A stretch of 39,482 bases of DNA, from NCBI GenBank assembly GCA_021463865.1, contig JAJTXY010000038.1, forward strand, positions 1-39,482. The letters run 5' to 3'. The translations under genes were made by a program, and so were the position numbers. This stretch comes from Anaerolineae bacterium. Lineage in GTDB: Bacteria; Chloroflexota; Anaerolineae; Aggregatilineales; J027. Under the pieces are notes generated by a model. It saw only the letters and a list, made by a program, of their open reading frames with translations, ran no database searches and had not been told where the DNA came from. Shown piece after piece: positions 7,104 through 15,019 of this stretch; position 1 is the first letter of the stretch, and the number at the start of each line of letters is the position of its first letter.

Positions 7104-8567
7104 ATGAGTAGCAATCTTCCTGTCGCCGTGATTGGTGCAGGCCCGGTCGGTTTAGCCGCTGCCGCTCATCTAATGGAACGTGAGGAAACCCCGCTGATAT
7201 TTGAGGCTGGCCCTGAAGTGGGAGCCAATATCCGCAGTTGGCAGCATGTGCGGATGTTCTCGCCGTGGGAATTTACGGTGGATCAAGCATCCGTTCGGTT
7301 GCTTGAAAAACACGGTTGGGAAATGCCCCCCAAGCAGGATCTGCCTACCGGTTATGATCTGATCGAAAACTATTTGATTCCGTTGGCGGAACTGCCCGAG
7401 GTCAAAAAACATCTGCGGCTCAATGCCAAAGTGGTTGCCATTAGTCGGCGTGACATTGATAAGATGCTCGATGCCAAACGCGAGAATGCACCGTTTATCC
7501 TCCATGTTGCCTACACCGATGGCCGAGAAGAACTGGTTGAGGCTCGTGCGGTTATTGACGCATCCGGCACATGGCATCAACCAAACCCAGCTGGGTCGGG
7601 TGGTCTGTTTGCCATGGGGGAACAACGGAATGCGGAGCATATCGCTTATGGCATCCCCGATATTTTAGGAGCTGCTCGTAGTCGTTATCTCAATCAGCGA
7701 GTGATGGTGCTGGGGAGTGGGCATTCGGCCATCAACGCGCTGTTGGAATTGGTGGAACTTCAGGCGGATTACCCCGATACGCAGCTTTTCTGGGCCATGC
7801 GGAGTACCAACTTGACGCAGGTCTTTGGAGGTGGGGAAGATGATGCCTTACCTGCGCGTGGGAAATTGGGATTGCGGATTAAAGCCGCTGTTGAGAATGG
7901 GGCTTTGAGTATTGTCGCTCCATTCCGGGTACGCGAAATACAAGCGCTACCCGATGGGATGGAGGTCATTGGTGAGACCCCCGATGGTCTCATGTCTGTT
8001 CAGGTAGATGAACTGATTGTCTCAACCGGCGCACGCCCCGATCTCAATATGCTGCGTGAATTGCGACTTGAACTTGACCCATCGCTTGAAAGTACCCGTG
8101 CACTTGGCCCGATGATTGACCCCAATATCCATAGCTGTGGCACGGTGCGCCCACATGGCGAAGCCGAACTGCGTCATCCCGAAAAAGACTTCTATATTGT
8201 AGGGATGAAAAGCTATGGCCGTGCGCCAACCTTCCTGCTTGCAACGGGCTATGAGCAGGTACGCTCGGTAGTGGCGGCATTGGTAGGCGATTGGGAATCC
8301 GCCCGTGATGTCCAACTCAACCTACCTGAGACTGGAGTATGCAGCACGGATTCAGGCGGGGAGGGCGCGGCGTGCTGTGGGACTTCAAACACAGCTACAT
8401 CGCAAGCCAGTGTTGTTTCATTAGCCTCGATACCCGTTCGAGGTGAGCGTCTGCAACTGGTGAGTATCCCAACCGCCGCCAGCCGTGATTGTGGCTGTGA
8501 TGATACCTGCTGCGGTGATGGGGTTCGCTCCGCTTCTTGCGGCTGTGAGACGTCGTGCTGCTCATAG
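7104..8567 (+). CDS. FAD/NAD(P)-dependent oxidoreductase with Cys-rich tail (ArsO-like)
   Basis: A 487-residue soluble flavoprotein of the flavin-containing monooxygenase type. The N-terminal FAD fold has GAGPVG (about residues 10-15) and an acidic strand end (FEAGPEVG). A second Rossmann motif, VLGSGHSA (about 205), should bind NADPH. STGARPDLN near 310 is the FAD-contact motif common in this superfamily. The last about 70 residues are not part of the fold: they carry CCG, DCGCDDTCCGD and a final CGCETSCCS, about a dozen Cys in all, which suggests soft-metal or metalloid binding. The start at 7104 is fixed by GAGGAG 7 nt upstream; the frame is open to 7017 but without a ribosome site. Its neighbours (MarR, SigZ, MFS) match islands where ArsO-like flavoproteins occur. 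An arsenic role is inference. Confidence 0.85.
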   Translation: MSSNLPVAVIGAGPVGLAAAAHLMEREETPLIFEAGPEVGANIRSWQHVRMFSPWEFTVDQASVRLLEKHGWEMPPKQDLPTGYDLIENYLIPLAELPEVKKHLRLNAKVVAISRRDIDKMLDAKRENAPFILHVAYTDGREELVEARAVIDASGTWHQPNPAGSGGLFAMGEQRNAEHIAYGIPDILGAARSRYLNQRVMVLGSGHSAINALLELVELQADYPDTQLFWAMRSTNLTQVFGGGEDDALPARGKLGLRIKAAVENGALSIVAPFRVREIQALPDGMEVIGETPDGLMSVQVDELIVSTGARPDLNMLRELRLELDPSLESTRALGPMIDPNIHSCGTVRPHGEAELRHPEKDFYIVGMKSYGRAPTFLLATGYEQVRSVVAALVGDWESARDVQLNLPETGVCSTDSGGEGAACCGTSNTATSQASVVSLASIPVRGERLQLVSIPTAASRDCGCDDTCCGDGVRSASCGCETSCCS

Positions 8568-8593
8568 CAGTTTACAAGACCGCACCAGTATCT

Positions 8594-8630
8594 GGGTCTA
8601 CTTTTATCGCTGAGTAGACCCTCGTTTTTT
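8594..8630 (+). terminator. Intrinsic terminator after the flavoprotein gene
   Basis: GGGTCTAC (8594-8601) pairs with GTAGACCC (8614-8621), followed by TCG and six T (8625-8630). The MFS gene starts only 30 bp downstream, so it may act as a partial terminator within the operon. Confidence 0.8.
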
Positions 8631-8659
8631 AAATCTATCTACCAATAGAGGCCCAATAG

Positions 8660-9949
8660 ATGCCAAAAACGCGGCATTATTACGGTTGGTATATCACGCT
8701 TGCATTGGCAATCACCGAAACCATTTCGTGGGGGATTGTCTATTATGCGTTTTCCGTTTTTATGACGCCTATGCAAACGGATTTGGGTTGGTCGCGTGCT
8801 GAGATTACCGGTGGATTCTCTCTGGCTCTGCTAGTGACAGGGGCGATGGCCTATCCCGTTGGCTGGTGGGTGGATCGGCATGGCGCACGCTGGCTCATGA
8901 CGATTGGTTCGATTGTGGCGACCCTGTTGGTGATGGCATGGTCACAAGTCACCACCCTGACCGGATTTTATGTGATTTGGACTGGTTTGGGGGTTTGTTC
9001 GGCGAGTATCTTATATGAACCCGCTTTTGCAGTCATGTCCACATGGTTTGTGAGGCGACGCAGCACAGCCCTCGCCATTGTGACCTTTGCAGCCGGGTTA
9101 GCCAGCACGATTTTTCTGCCGCTCTCGGATATGCTGCTGAATACCTTTGGTTGGCGGGATGCCATACTGGGATTAGGCGTTTTCCTCGGTGTCACAACCA
9201 TCCCTTTACACGCCTTAGTTTTGCGTCACCGTCCGCAAGACGTTGGATATTTACCCGATGGGGATATCTATATCAGCCCTGAATCATCGGGCAAAATGGT
9301 ATCGGGAGTTTCACTATCAGAAGCACTCCACAACCGTTATTTTTGGCTACTTACACTGGCTTTTAGCTTGTCTTATCTTTCGGCTGCGGCCATCCGGGTA
9401 CACTTTATTCCCTTTTTGATTGATGAGGGGATTGATGCGAGTATTGCCGCCTATACCAGTGGGGCGATTGGGCTGATGCAGGTTGCGGGCCGCGTGGTTT
9501 TTGCCCCACTCGATAGCCGATGGTCAACGCGGGTGATGGTTACAGGTGTGTTTGCATTGCAGTCAGTTGCCATGCTGATTCTACTGATAGGGGTCTCTTT
9601 ATGGAGCATCGGCCTTTTTATCCTCATTTTTGGAGCGGCTTACGGGGCAAGAACCCTTGCGCGACCCTCGCTGTTAGCCGAAGTATTTGGTGTCTCCTAC
9701 TATGGACGAATTTCCAGCGTTATGGTGATTTTTCTGACATTGGCCTCGACGCTTGCGCCTGTTGGGGCAGGGTGGTTCTATGATGCTTTTGGCAGCTACG
9801 ACCTCATGTTATGGGTGATTTTTGTGTTGGCTATCGCTGCATCCGGCGTGATTCTTTTTGCGACGCCCCAATCCGCATATCTACCGCTTGAAATACCTTC
9901 CGTGCCTCAAGACATAGAATTGGAATCCTACGCCACTACCCTCACATGA
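8660..9949 (+). CDS. MFS transporter (OFA/monocarboxylate-type fold)
   Basis: A 429-residue membrane protein with twelve hydrophobic segments. The loop after the second segment holds the family motif as VGWWVDRHGARW. The central cytoplasmic loop lies around residues 185-215. The N-terminal YYGWYITLALAI and the early LGWSRAEITGGFS segment are typical of the OFA/MCT-like group of MFS proteins, which move organic anions, although related proteins are exporters. AGAGG 8 nt before ATG 8660 supports the start. It follows the Cys-tail flavoprotein past a terminator. The context suggests export of the oxidised or conjugated product, but no substrate is readable from the sequence. Confidence 0.85.
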   Translation: MPKTRHYYGWYITLALAITETISWGIVYYAFSVFMTPMQTDLGWSRAEITGGFSLALLVTGAMAYPVGWWVDRHGARWLMTIGSIVATLLVMAWSQVTTLTGFYVIWTGLGVCSASILYEPAFAVMSTWFVRRRSTALAIVTFAAGLASTIFLPLSDMLLNTFGWRDAILGLGVFLGVTTIPLHALVLRHRPQDVGYLPDGDIYISPESSGKMVSGVSLSEALHNRYFWLLTLAFSLSYLSAAAIRVHFIPFLIDEGIDASIAAYTSGAIGLMQVAGRVVFAPLDSRWSTRVMVTGVFALQSVAMLILLIGVSLWSIGLFILIFGAAYGARTLARPSLLAEVFGVSYYGRISSVMVIFLTLASTLAPVGAGWFYDAFGSYDLMLWVIFVLAIAASGVILFATPQSAYLPLEIPSVPQDIELESYATTLT

Positions 9950-10256
9950 CCCATGCAACCAGAAAACTTAGCAAGTAGCATCCGTCGTCACCTATGATTG
10001 GGTACGCAGTGTAGACTAACTTATTTGAGATACGGGGCACTGATGACTGCAATAGGATGAGGACACCCAGAACGATGTCGGTGACAATCTAGTTGTTGGT
10101 GAAACTGGCATCGAGTTCCCAACGATGGGTATGGCCGTAATTGCGCTATCGGAAATTAGTGGTTCTTCTTATGAACTTGGCTAGAATAAATGGAACATCA
10201 AGGTTCTTTTCATTCAGCGTTGCTGGCATCACGTAGCTTAATTGCTGGATGAACCG
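9950..10256. other. 307-bp gap with no supported gene
   Basis: This lies between the convergent ends of the MFS and LacI genes. No hairpin with a T-run was found on either strand. A minus-strand reading at about 10145-10018 looks faintly coding but holds a stop codon. It may be a decayed gene remnant. Confidence 0.4.
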
Positions 10257-11297
10257 CTAGACCGACCCACGCTCTACTAACATCCATTTGCTTTGAAAAA
10301 AACGTCCGGGGCCAGATACCTCTCCATCAATCCGTTCAAACAAAATTTCGGCCAATTGCACCCCAATCTCCGGCAAATTGCGCACGACAGTGGTTAAGTG
10401 AGGGTGAATAATGGTTGCCTCTGGGATGTCATCGAAACCCATGATCGCAAAATCTTGGGGCACACGATAACCCAAAGCCTGTGCCTCGGAGATAGCCCCT
10501 ATCGCCATTAACGCATTCGCCCCAAAAATGGCGGTGGGCGGGTTGGGCTGGGCGAGATATTCGTGCATCGCGTGTCGCCCTCCATCGAGGGTAAAAGCGT
10601 GTTTTAGGATATATCCCGGTTCGATAGACAGTCCAGCATCCAACATCGCCCGCTGATAGCCCTTGCAGCGTGCCGGGCCGGGGGGCATATCATCAATGGT
10701 GCTGATAAAACCGATGCGCCGATGTCCTTTTTCTTGAATCAGCCATGCAACCGCCTCATAGGTGGCCGGTTCACTGGTACCGCCGACTACATCCATCAAT
10801 GTATGTTCAACCTGAGCGCCGAGCGCAATCACCGGAATATGGCTGCGTAGGATAAACTGGTCTAGTTCTTCGGTTGAAAGACGATGGGGAGCCATTACAA
10901 TGCCATCTACCGGACGGCGCAGCACGGTGTCGAGAAAGCGCCGCTCGTTTTCATAAACATGGTCGCTGTTGGAAATCAACACATCATAGTCACGGGCACG
11001 GGCCACATCTTGAATGGCACGGACGATGGGGTGATAAAACGCATTGGAAATATCCCCGATCATGATGGCAATCATTTGCGAACGTTGGGTGCGCAAACTC
11101 CGCGCCGTCATATTCGGTTGATAACCCAATTCTTGTACCGCGTTTAAAATCTTCTGGCGGGTTTCTTCGCTAATAGGTACCTGCGAGGTACTGGTACTCA
11201 ATACTCGTGAAACGGTGCTTTGTGATACCCCCGCCAACCGCGCAACGTCGTGCATGGTCGGGTAAGTTGGTCTAGGTTTGTCGTTCTTTTTTGCCAT
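10257..11297 (-). CDS. LacI-family transcriptional repressor
   Basis: A 346-residue regulator of standard LacI/GalR size. The N-terminal helix-turn-helix is textbook (MHDVARLAGVSQSTVSRVLS, about residues 15-34), followed by the hinge helix region (YQPNMTARSLRTQRS). The rest is a two-lobed periplasmic-binding-protein-like sensor (IAIMIGDISNAFYHPIVRA onward; FDDIPEATIIHPHLTTV near the end). It is the last gene of the minus-strand sugar operon and starts about 80 bp after the epimerase stop. It probably binds the three 14-bp repeats at 16616-16657 and releases them on binding the sugar or a derivative. Confidence 0.92.
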   Translation of the reverse strand: MAKKNDKPRPTYPTMHDVARLAGVSQSTVSRVLSTSTSQVPISEETRQKILNAVQELGYQPNMTARSLRTQRSQMIAIMIGDISNAFYHPIVRAIQDVARARDYDVLISNSDHVYENERRFLDTVLRRPVDGIVMAPHRLSTEELDQFILRSHIPVIALGAQVEHTLMDVVGGTSEPATYEAVAWLIQEKGHRRIGFISTIDDMPPGPARCKGYQRAMLDAGLSIEPGYILKHAFTLDGGRHAMHEYLAQPNPPTAIFGANALMAIGAISEAQALGYRVPQDFAIMGFDDIPEATIIHPHLTTVVRNLPEIGVQLAEILFERIDGEVSGPGRFFQSKWMLVERGSV

Positions 11298-11378
11298 AAT
11301 TTCTGCCGTCTGTAAGTTTGCTACCTCAATTATCTAAGAACATGCAGCGCTAAAAAAGACCGATTTTTTGTATATGCC

Positions 11379-12332
11379 TTAGATAGTGATGCGTTTATTT
11401 TCAATCAACCAACTCACGGCTTCATACACGGCCTGTAAGGAGCTATAACGCGGGCGATAATCAATTACCCGCTGAGCCTTAGCTATGCTGGCATTGGGGC
11501 TGTGGGCGATATGGTCCCAAGTCGCAAGGGCGTCCACTGCCGAAACGGTTTTGCGCCACTCCTCCCACCCCAAAAACTTGAGATTGGCGGGCTGACCAAA
11601 CCATGCTGCCATCCCCTCGGCATAACCACGCAGTGTAATGGCCTGTGGAGAGACCACATGGAAGTTCTCGCCAATGCTGTTATTCCAATAGGCAATGGCT
11701 TGCATAAAGGCATGGGCGACATCCGCCGCATGGACATGATGCACTGTTTCCAAACCGAGATTGGGCAAGATAAGTTCTTCCCCACGTGCCAAACAGCCAA
11801 ACACTGCTGGATTGAAATTCCCCGCCGGATTCAGCGGGTTATAGCCCGGCCCAACAATGTGCCCCGGATGCAGCATCGTCGCCGGAAACCCATGCTGGCG
11901 TGATTGCTTGAGCAGATATGCTTCAATCGCCGCTTTTTGGATACCATATTCACCAAACGGGTGGCGCGGTTGATCTTCGGTGGCGGGGGCGTGGGTCGTA
12001 TGCCCATGGACCCAAACTGTGCCACAGTGTAAAAAATGATGGATATGGCCGCGCAAGGCTTCGACAAGATGTTTGGCGCTGTCCTCGGTAAAACAAATGA
12101 GATCAATCACGATGTCCGGTTTTAGATCGAGGATCGTCTGACCAAAAGTACCTGCCTGTTCTGCCACCTCGCGGTCAATATGGACGGACTCGACTGCATT
12201 CCAAGCGGCATGAGGTAGATATGGCCCGCGCTGTCCCCGCGTAACATTCACCACTGTATGGTCTTTTTCGACCAGCATGGGGATTAGATAAGTGCCAATG
12301 TGTCCACTGCCGCCAATGACAATAACACGCAT
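11379..12332 (-). CDS. NAD-dependent epimerase/dehydratase (extended SDR)
   Basis: A 317-residue Rossmann enzyme. Its nucleotide site is GGSGHIGTYL (residues 8-17). The catalytic Tyr/Lys pair is in EYGIQKAAIE (YxxxK, about 128-132), and a Thr/Ser-containing segment (HCGTVWVHG) precedes it. Members act on nucleotide sugars or on free sugars and sugar acids. In an operon with a sugar importer and LacI regulator it probably oxidises or epimerises the imported sugar. The exact reaction is not readable. Two intrinsic terminators lie between it and the upstream binding-protein gene, so its level should be well below that of the binding protein. Confidence 0.85.
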   Translation of the reverse strand: MRVIVIGGSGHIGTYLIPMLVEKDHTVVNVTRGQRGPYLPHAAWNAVESVHIDREVAEQAGTFGQTILDLKPDIVIDLICFTEDSAKHLVEALRGHIHHFLHCGTVWVHGHTTHAPATEDQPRHPFGEYGIQKAAIEAYLLKQSRQHGFPATMLHPGHIVGPGYNPLNPAGNFNPAVFGCLARGEELILPNLGLETVHHVHAADVAHAFMQAIAYWNNSIGENFHVVSPQAITLRGYAEGMAAWFGQPANLKFLGWEEWRKTVSAVDALATWDHIAHSPNASIAKAQRVIDYRPRYSSLQAVYEAVSWLIENKRITI

Positions 12333-12361
12333 AAGCGTTTTCCTTTTTCTGAAGTTTTTTG

Positions 12362-12385
12362 AAAACCCCTCCTTTTTAGGGGAGG
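12362..12385 (-). terminator. Second terminator/attenuator before the epimerase gene
   Basis: On the minus strand CCTCCCC (12385-12379) pairs perfectly with GGAGGGG (12372-12366) around a 6-nt loop and is followed by TTTT (12365-12362). It is only about 30 bp before the epimerase start. Confidence 0.7.
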
Positions 12386-12516
12386 GATTCGCAAGGAGAA
12401 TTTGGGAATTAGCTTGTTAATCGGTGTCGAATTTATAGATGGTGGTCGTCAGCTTTGGCCCGTCTGGATTCAACACCGTCGTTTCAAGTGTGTCCTTATT
12501 TTATTCGATGCGCTAC

Positions 12517-12560
12517 AAAAACGAGGCAGAGGTTTTAGGGTAGGGCTTAAAATCTCTGCC
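12517..12560 (-). terminator. Terminator directly after the binding-protein gene
   Basis: On the minus strand a 13-bp stem with one G-T wobble (12560-12548 with 12537-12525) and a 10-nt loop is followed by TCG and five T (12521-12517). It begins 10 bp after the binding-protein stop codon. With the next hairpin it explains a high binding protein to enzyme ratio. Confidence 0.85.
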
Positions 12561-12569
12561 CGGCCACTA

Positions 12570-13553
12570 CTAGCTGGCACGCCAGTATTGACTGTTGGAT
12601 TGATTGACAACAACCACGCCCGTATCCACATTGGGAGGCAAGGGGGAAATGCCAGCGGCTTGCCAATCGGCCACTGATTTGATGTTGCCATGTTTTACCA
12701 TGTACAAGAACATCATACCCCAGAAGCCCATTTGCCAAGTACCCTGCGCCAGTGACGCACCCAGTTCACCCCGGTCAATCAGGTCGAGTGTGCCTTCATC
12801 CGTATCGAAACCGATATGGTGAATATCACTCAACATGCCTGCCTCGCGGATGGCTTGGGCGGCACCCACAGCAGCGGGGGCATTGGTACTAAAAACGCCT
12901 TTGATGTCGGATTCGGCTTGGAGGAGGGCCGAGAGTTTGGTGGCGCTGACGGTGGTATTGTTTTCGTTGTCAATAATCAGGTCTTCACCCACTTCAATGT
13001 CGGGGAATTCGGCACGGAGGGTATCAATGAAACCATTGGTGCGCTCCAGCAGGTTGCCCTGCGACGGCACGGTTAACACAGCGGCCTTGCCCGATCCCAT
13101 CAGCGGCCCTAAATAGCGGGCAGCCATTACCCCAGCGGCATAGTTGCCCGTACCGAGGAAGGCATAACGTTTGCTCAAGGGAGAATCAGCATCAAATGTA
13201 ATCAGCGGCAGGCCGCTATCAATGGCACTGTTAATCGGTGCGACAAGGGCTTCCGGATTGATGACCGTTAGGGCGATCCCAGCAGGCTGTTGGGCAATAG
13301 TTTCTTCCAACACGCGCACTTCCGCCGTGATGTCATATTCGGGTGTTCCCGTGTAGATGGCTTCTACACCTAGAAAAGCCGCTGCGTCTTGCATTCCCCG
13401 ATAGCAGCCTTTCCAATAATCAATTCCGGATACAAAACTGACCATATAATAGGTTTCGCCATCTTGCGCCTTTGCGGGTTTCAGGCCGTGCATCGCCAAA
13501 ACACCCGCTGCCGTTGTAAGCGTTGAAGCCTTAAGAAAATCTCGTCTGTCCAC
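12570..13553 (-). CDS. Sugar ABC importer substrate-binding protein (Tat signal)
   Basis: A 327-residue exported binding protein of the RbsB/periplasmic-binding-protein type I family. The N-terminus MDRRDFLKASTLTTAAGVLA is a twin-arginine signal (RRDFLK), cleaved probably after AKA near residue 29. So it is exported folded or matured through Tat rather than Sec. The mature part begins with the family's first strand (YYMVSFVSGIDYWKGCYRGMQDAA) and includes TFDADSPLSKRYAFLGTGNY and GFDTDEGTLDLIDRG. It starts with GTG at 13553, with GGAAAGGG about 7 nt upstream. It is third in the operon after the ATPase and permease genes. The sugar is unknown. Confidence 0.92.
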   Translation of the reverse strand: MDRRDFLKASTLTTAAGVLAMHGLKPAKAQDGETYYMVSFVSGIDYWKGCYRGMQDAAAFLGVEAIYTGTPEYDITAEVRVLEETIAQQPAGIALTVINPEALVAPINSAIDSGLPLITFDADSPLSKRYAFLGTGNYAAGVMAARYLGPLMGSGKAAVLTVPSQGNLLERTNGFIDTLRAEFPDIEVGEDLIIDNENNTTVSATKLSALLQAESDIKGVFSTNAPAAVGAAQAIREAGMLSDIHHIGFDTDEGTLDLIDRGELGASLAQGTWQMGFWGMMFLYMVKHGNIKSVADWQAAGISPLPPNVDTGVVVVNQSNSQYWRAS

Positions 13554-13769
13554 TTTTGAACCCTTTCCTTTTAAGTTGTTGTTTTTCTGCTTTGTTAACG
13601 CTACGAAAGGTGTTCAGCCGGCTTGATCTCCTCTCGTGAACGCACCACCTATGGACTGGCGTATTTTGCCAGCGACTCTAGCCAAATCCTCTTGCGTAGA
13701 AGGTGAAACGGTCTGTTCCCCCCACGACGCGCTAGGAGAATTTAAGAAGATTTCATTGTTCAATGGACC

Positions 13770-14999
13770 TCAAGACGGCTTTGATTTGCTGTCTGTAAAA
13801 AGGTCGCCGCTTGCCAAGTGGTTCACCAAGTTTTTGGATCTGAACCACCAATGGCGCACAGTCGTTTTGATTTCCGCCCAATGTTGACCCAGCGTATCGA
13901 GTCCTACTGCCAACAAGAGCACTACGCCCATCGTCAGTTGTTGATAATAAACGGGCACTTTGGTCAGAATCATGGCATTGTTGATGAGCGCCACAAAAAT
14001 CAAACCCAGCAACCCACCTAACACCGTGCCTTTGCCGCCACGTAGACTGCAACCACCGATGATGCAGGCCGCAATCACGCGCAGTTCTTCGCCTGTTGCT
14101 GCGCCGGGGTCGGCCACCGTAAACCGCGACACCGAAAGGACGCCCGCCAATGCTGCCAGCATCCCGGAAAGGACATAGACCCCGATTTTCACGCGCCGCA
14201 CATTAATGCCGGAGAGCCGCGCCGCTTCTTCATTGCCCCCCACATAATAAATTTGGCGGAATCGGGCTGAGTGCCGCATCAAAATATCGCCAATGATGAT
14301 GGTGCCAATGCCGATGATAATGAGGTTGGGAAACCCTTTGGTCACACCTTGTCCCAGCGGATCTACAAAGGAGGGAAAATCTTCAAAAGCGACGGTGACG
14401 GGTGTGCCTTTGGTTAAGACAAGACCTAACCCACGTGCAATGCCCAACATGCCAAGTGTGGCGATAAACGGATTGATCTTGGCCCATGTAATCAGCAGAC
14501 CATTCACCGCACCTGCCAAGACCCCCACGCCAACCCCGTAAATAATTGCTGTGCCCACGCTGTGTCCATCTCGCAGCGCCATTGCTACGACGACGCCACC
14601 CAGCGCGTAAACCGACCCTACCGAGAGATCAAACCCGCCGGATACCAATGCCGCCGTCATGCCAAAAACCATAATCGCGGAGGCCGCGAATCCCAAGCCG
14701 ACAGCTCGTAAATTGGCTTCAGTAAAAAATCGCCCTTCGTCTATCGCATACGAGAGGCGCGAATCCAGTTCGCTGATGAGTCGCCCATTTTTGGCAGCAC
14801 GTTCCATTTCCTTGCCAAAACTATGAAAAAACTCACCTGTATAAAGATGTAACCCGCACCCAATTAAAATAAGCATGATGACCAAAGAAAATTCCCTAGC
14901 CCGCGCAATCTGTAATAACAATTGGAGCAGGCTACCTGTAATATTTTTTAGCGAAAAGCGTTCCATTAGAGGTTTACGCATCAGCGTCGTGGTCTCCAC
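13770..14999 (-). CDS. Sugar ABC importer permease (RbsC family)
   Basis: A 409-residue membrane permease of a CUT2 importer. Family landmarks are GGFDLSVGSVYALGG (about residue 122), NGLLITWAKINPFIATLGMLG, the coupling segment GGNEEAARLSGINVRRVK (about 258-275) and IIGGCSLRGGKGT. The N-terminal about 100 residues are longer than in RbsC and include a charged external stretch between the first two membrane spans. The GTG at 14999 follows GGGAG; an in-frame ATG at 14978 is possible. It is preceded by the ATPase gene (20-bp gap) and followed after about 215 bp by the binding protein gene. Confidence 0.92.
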   Translation of the reverse strand: METTTLMRKPLMERFSLKNITGSLLQLLLQIARAREFSLVIMLILIGCGLHLYTGEFFHSFGKEMERAAKNGRLISELDSRLSYAIDEGRFFTEANLRAVGLGFAASAIMVFGMTAALVSGGFDLSVGSVYALGGVVVAMALRDGHSVGTAIIYGVGVGVLAGAVNGLLITWAKINPFIATLGMLGIARGLGLVLTKGTPVTVAFEDFPSFVDPLGQGVTKGFPNLIIIGIGTIIIGDILMRHSARFRQIYYVGGNEEAARLSGINVRRVKIGVYVLSGMLAALAGVLSVSRFTVADPGAATGEELRVIAACIIGGCSLRGGKGTVLGGLLGLIFVALINNAMILTKVPVYYQQLTMGVVLLLAVGLDTLGQHWAEIKTTVRHWWFRSKNLVNHLASGDLFTDSKSKPS

Positions 15000-15019
15000 C
15001 GATTTATGACTCCCGTTTG

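Noticed and set aside
10018-10145. Minus-strand reading that looks faintly coding (RNYGHTHRWELDASFTNN, stop, then more)
   Set aside because: It has an internal stop, no start signal and no recognised family. At most it is a decayed remnant, so it is not listed as a gene.
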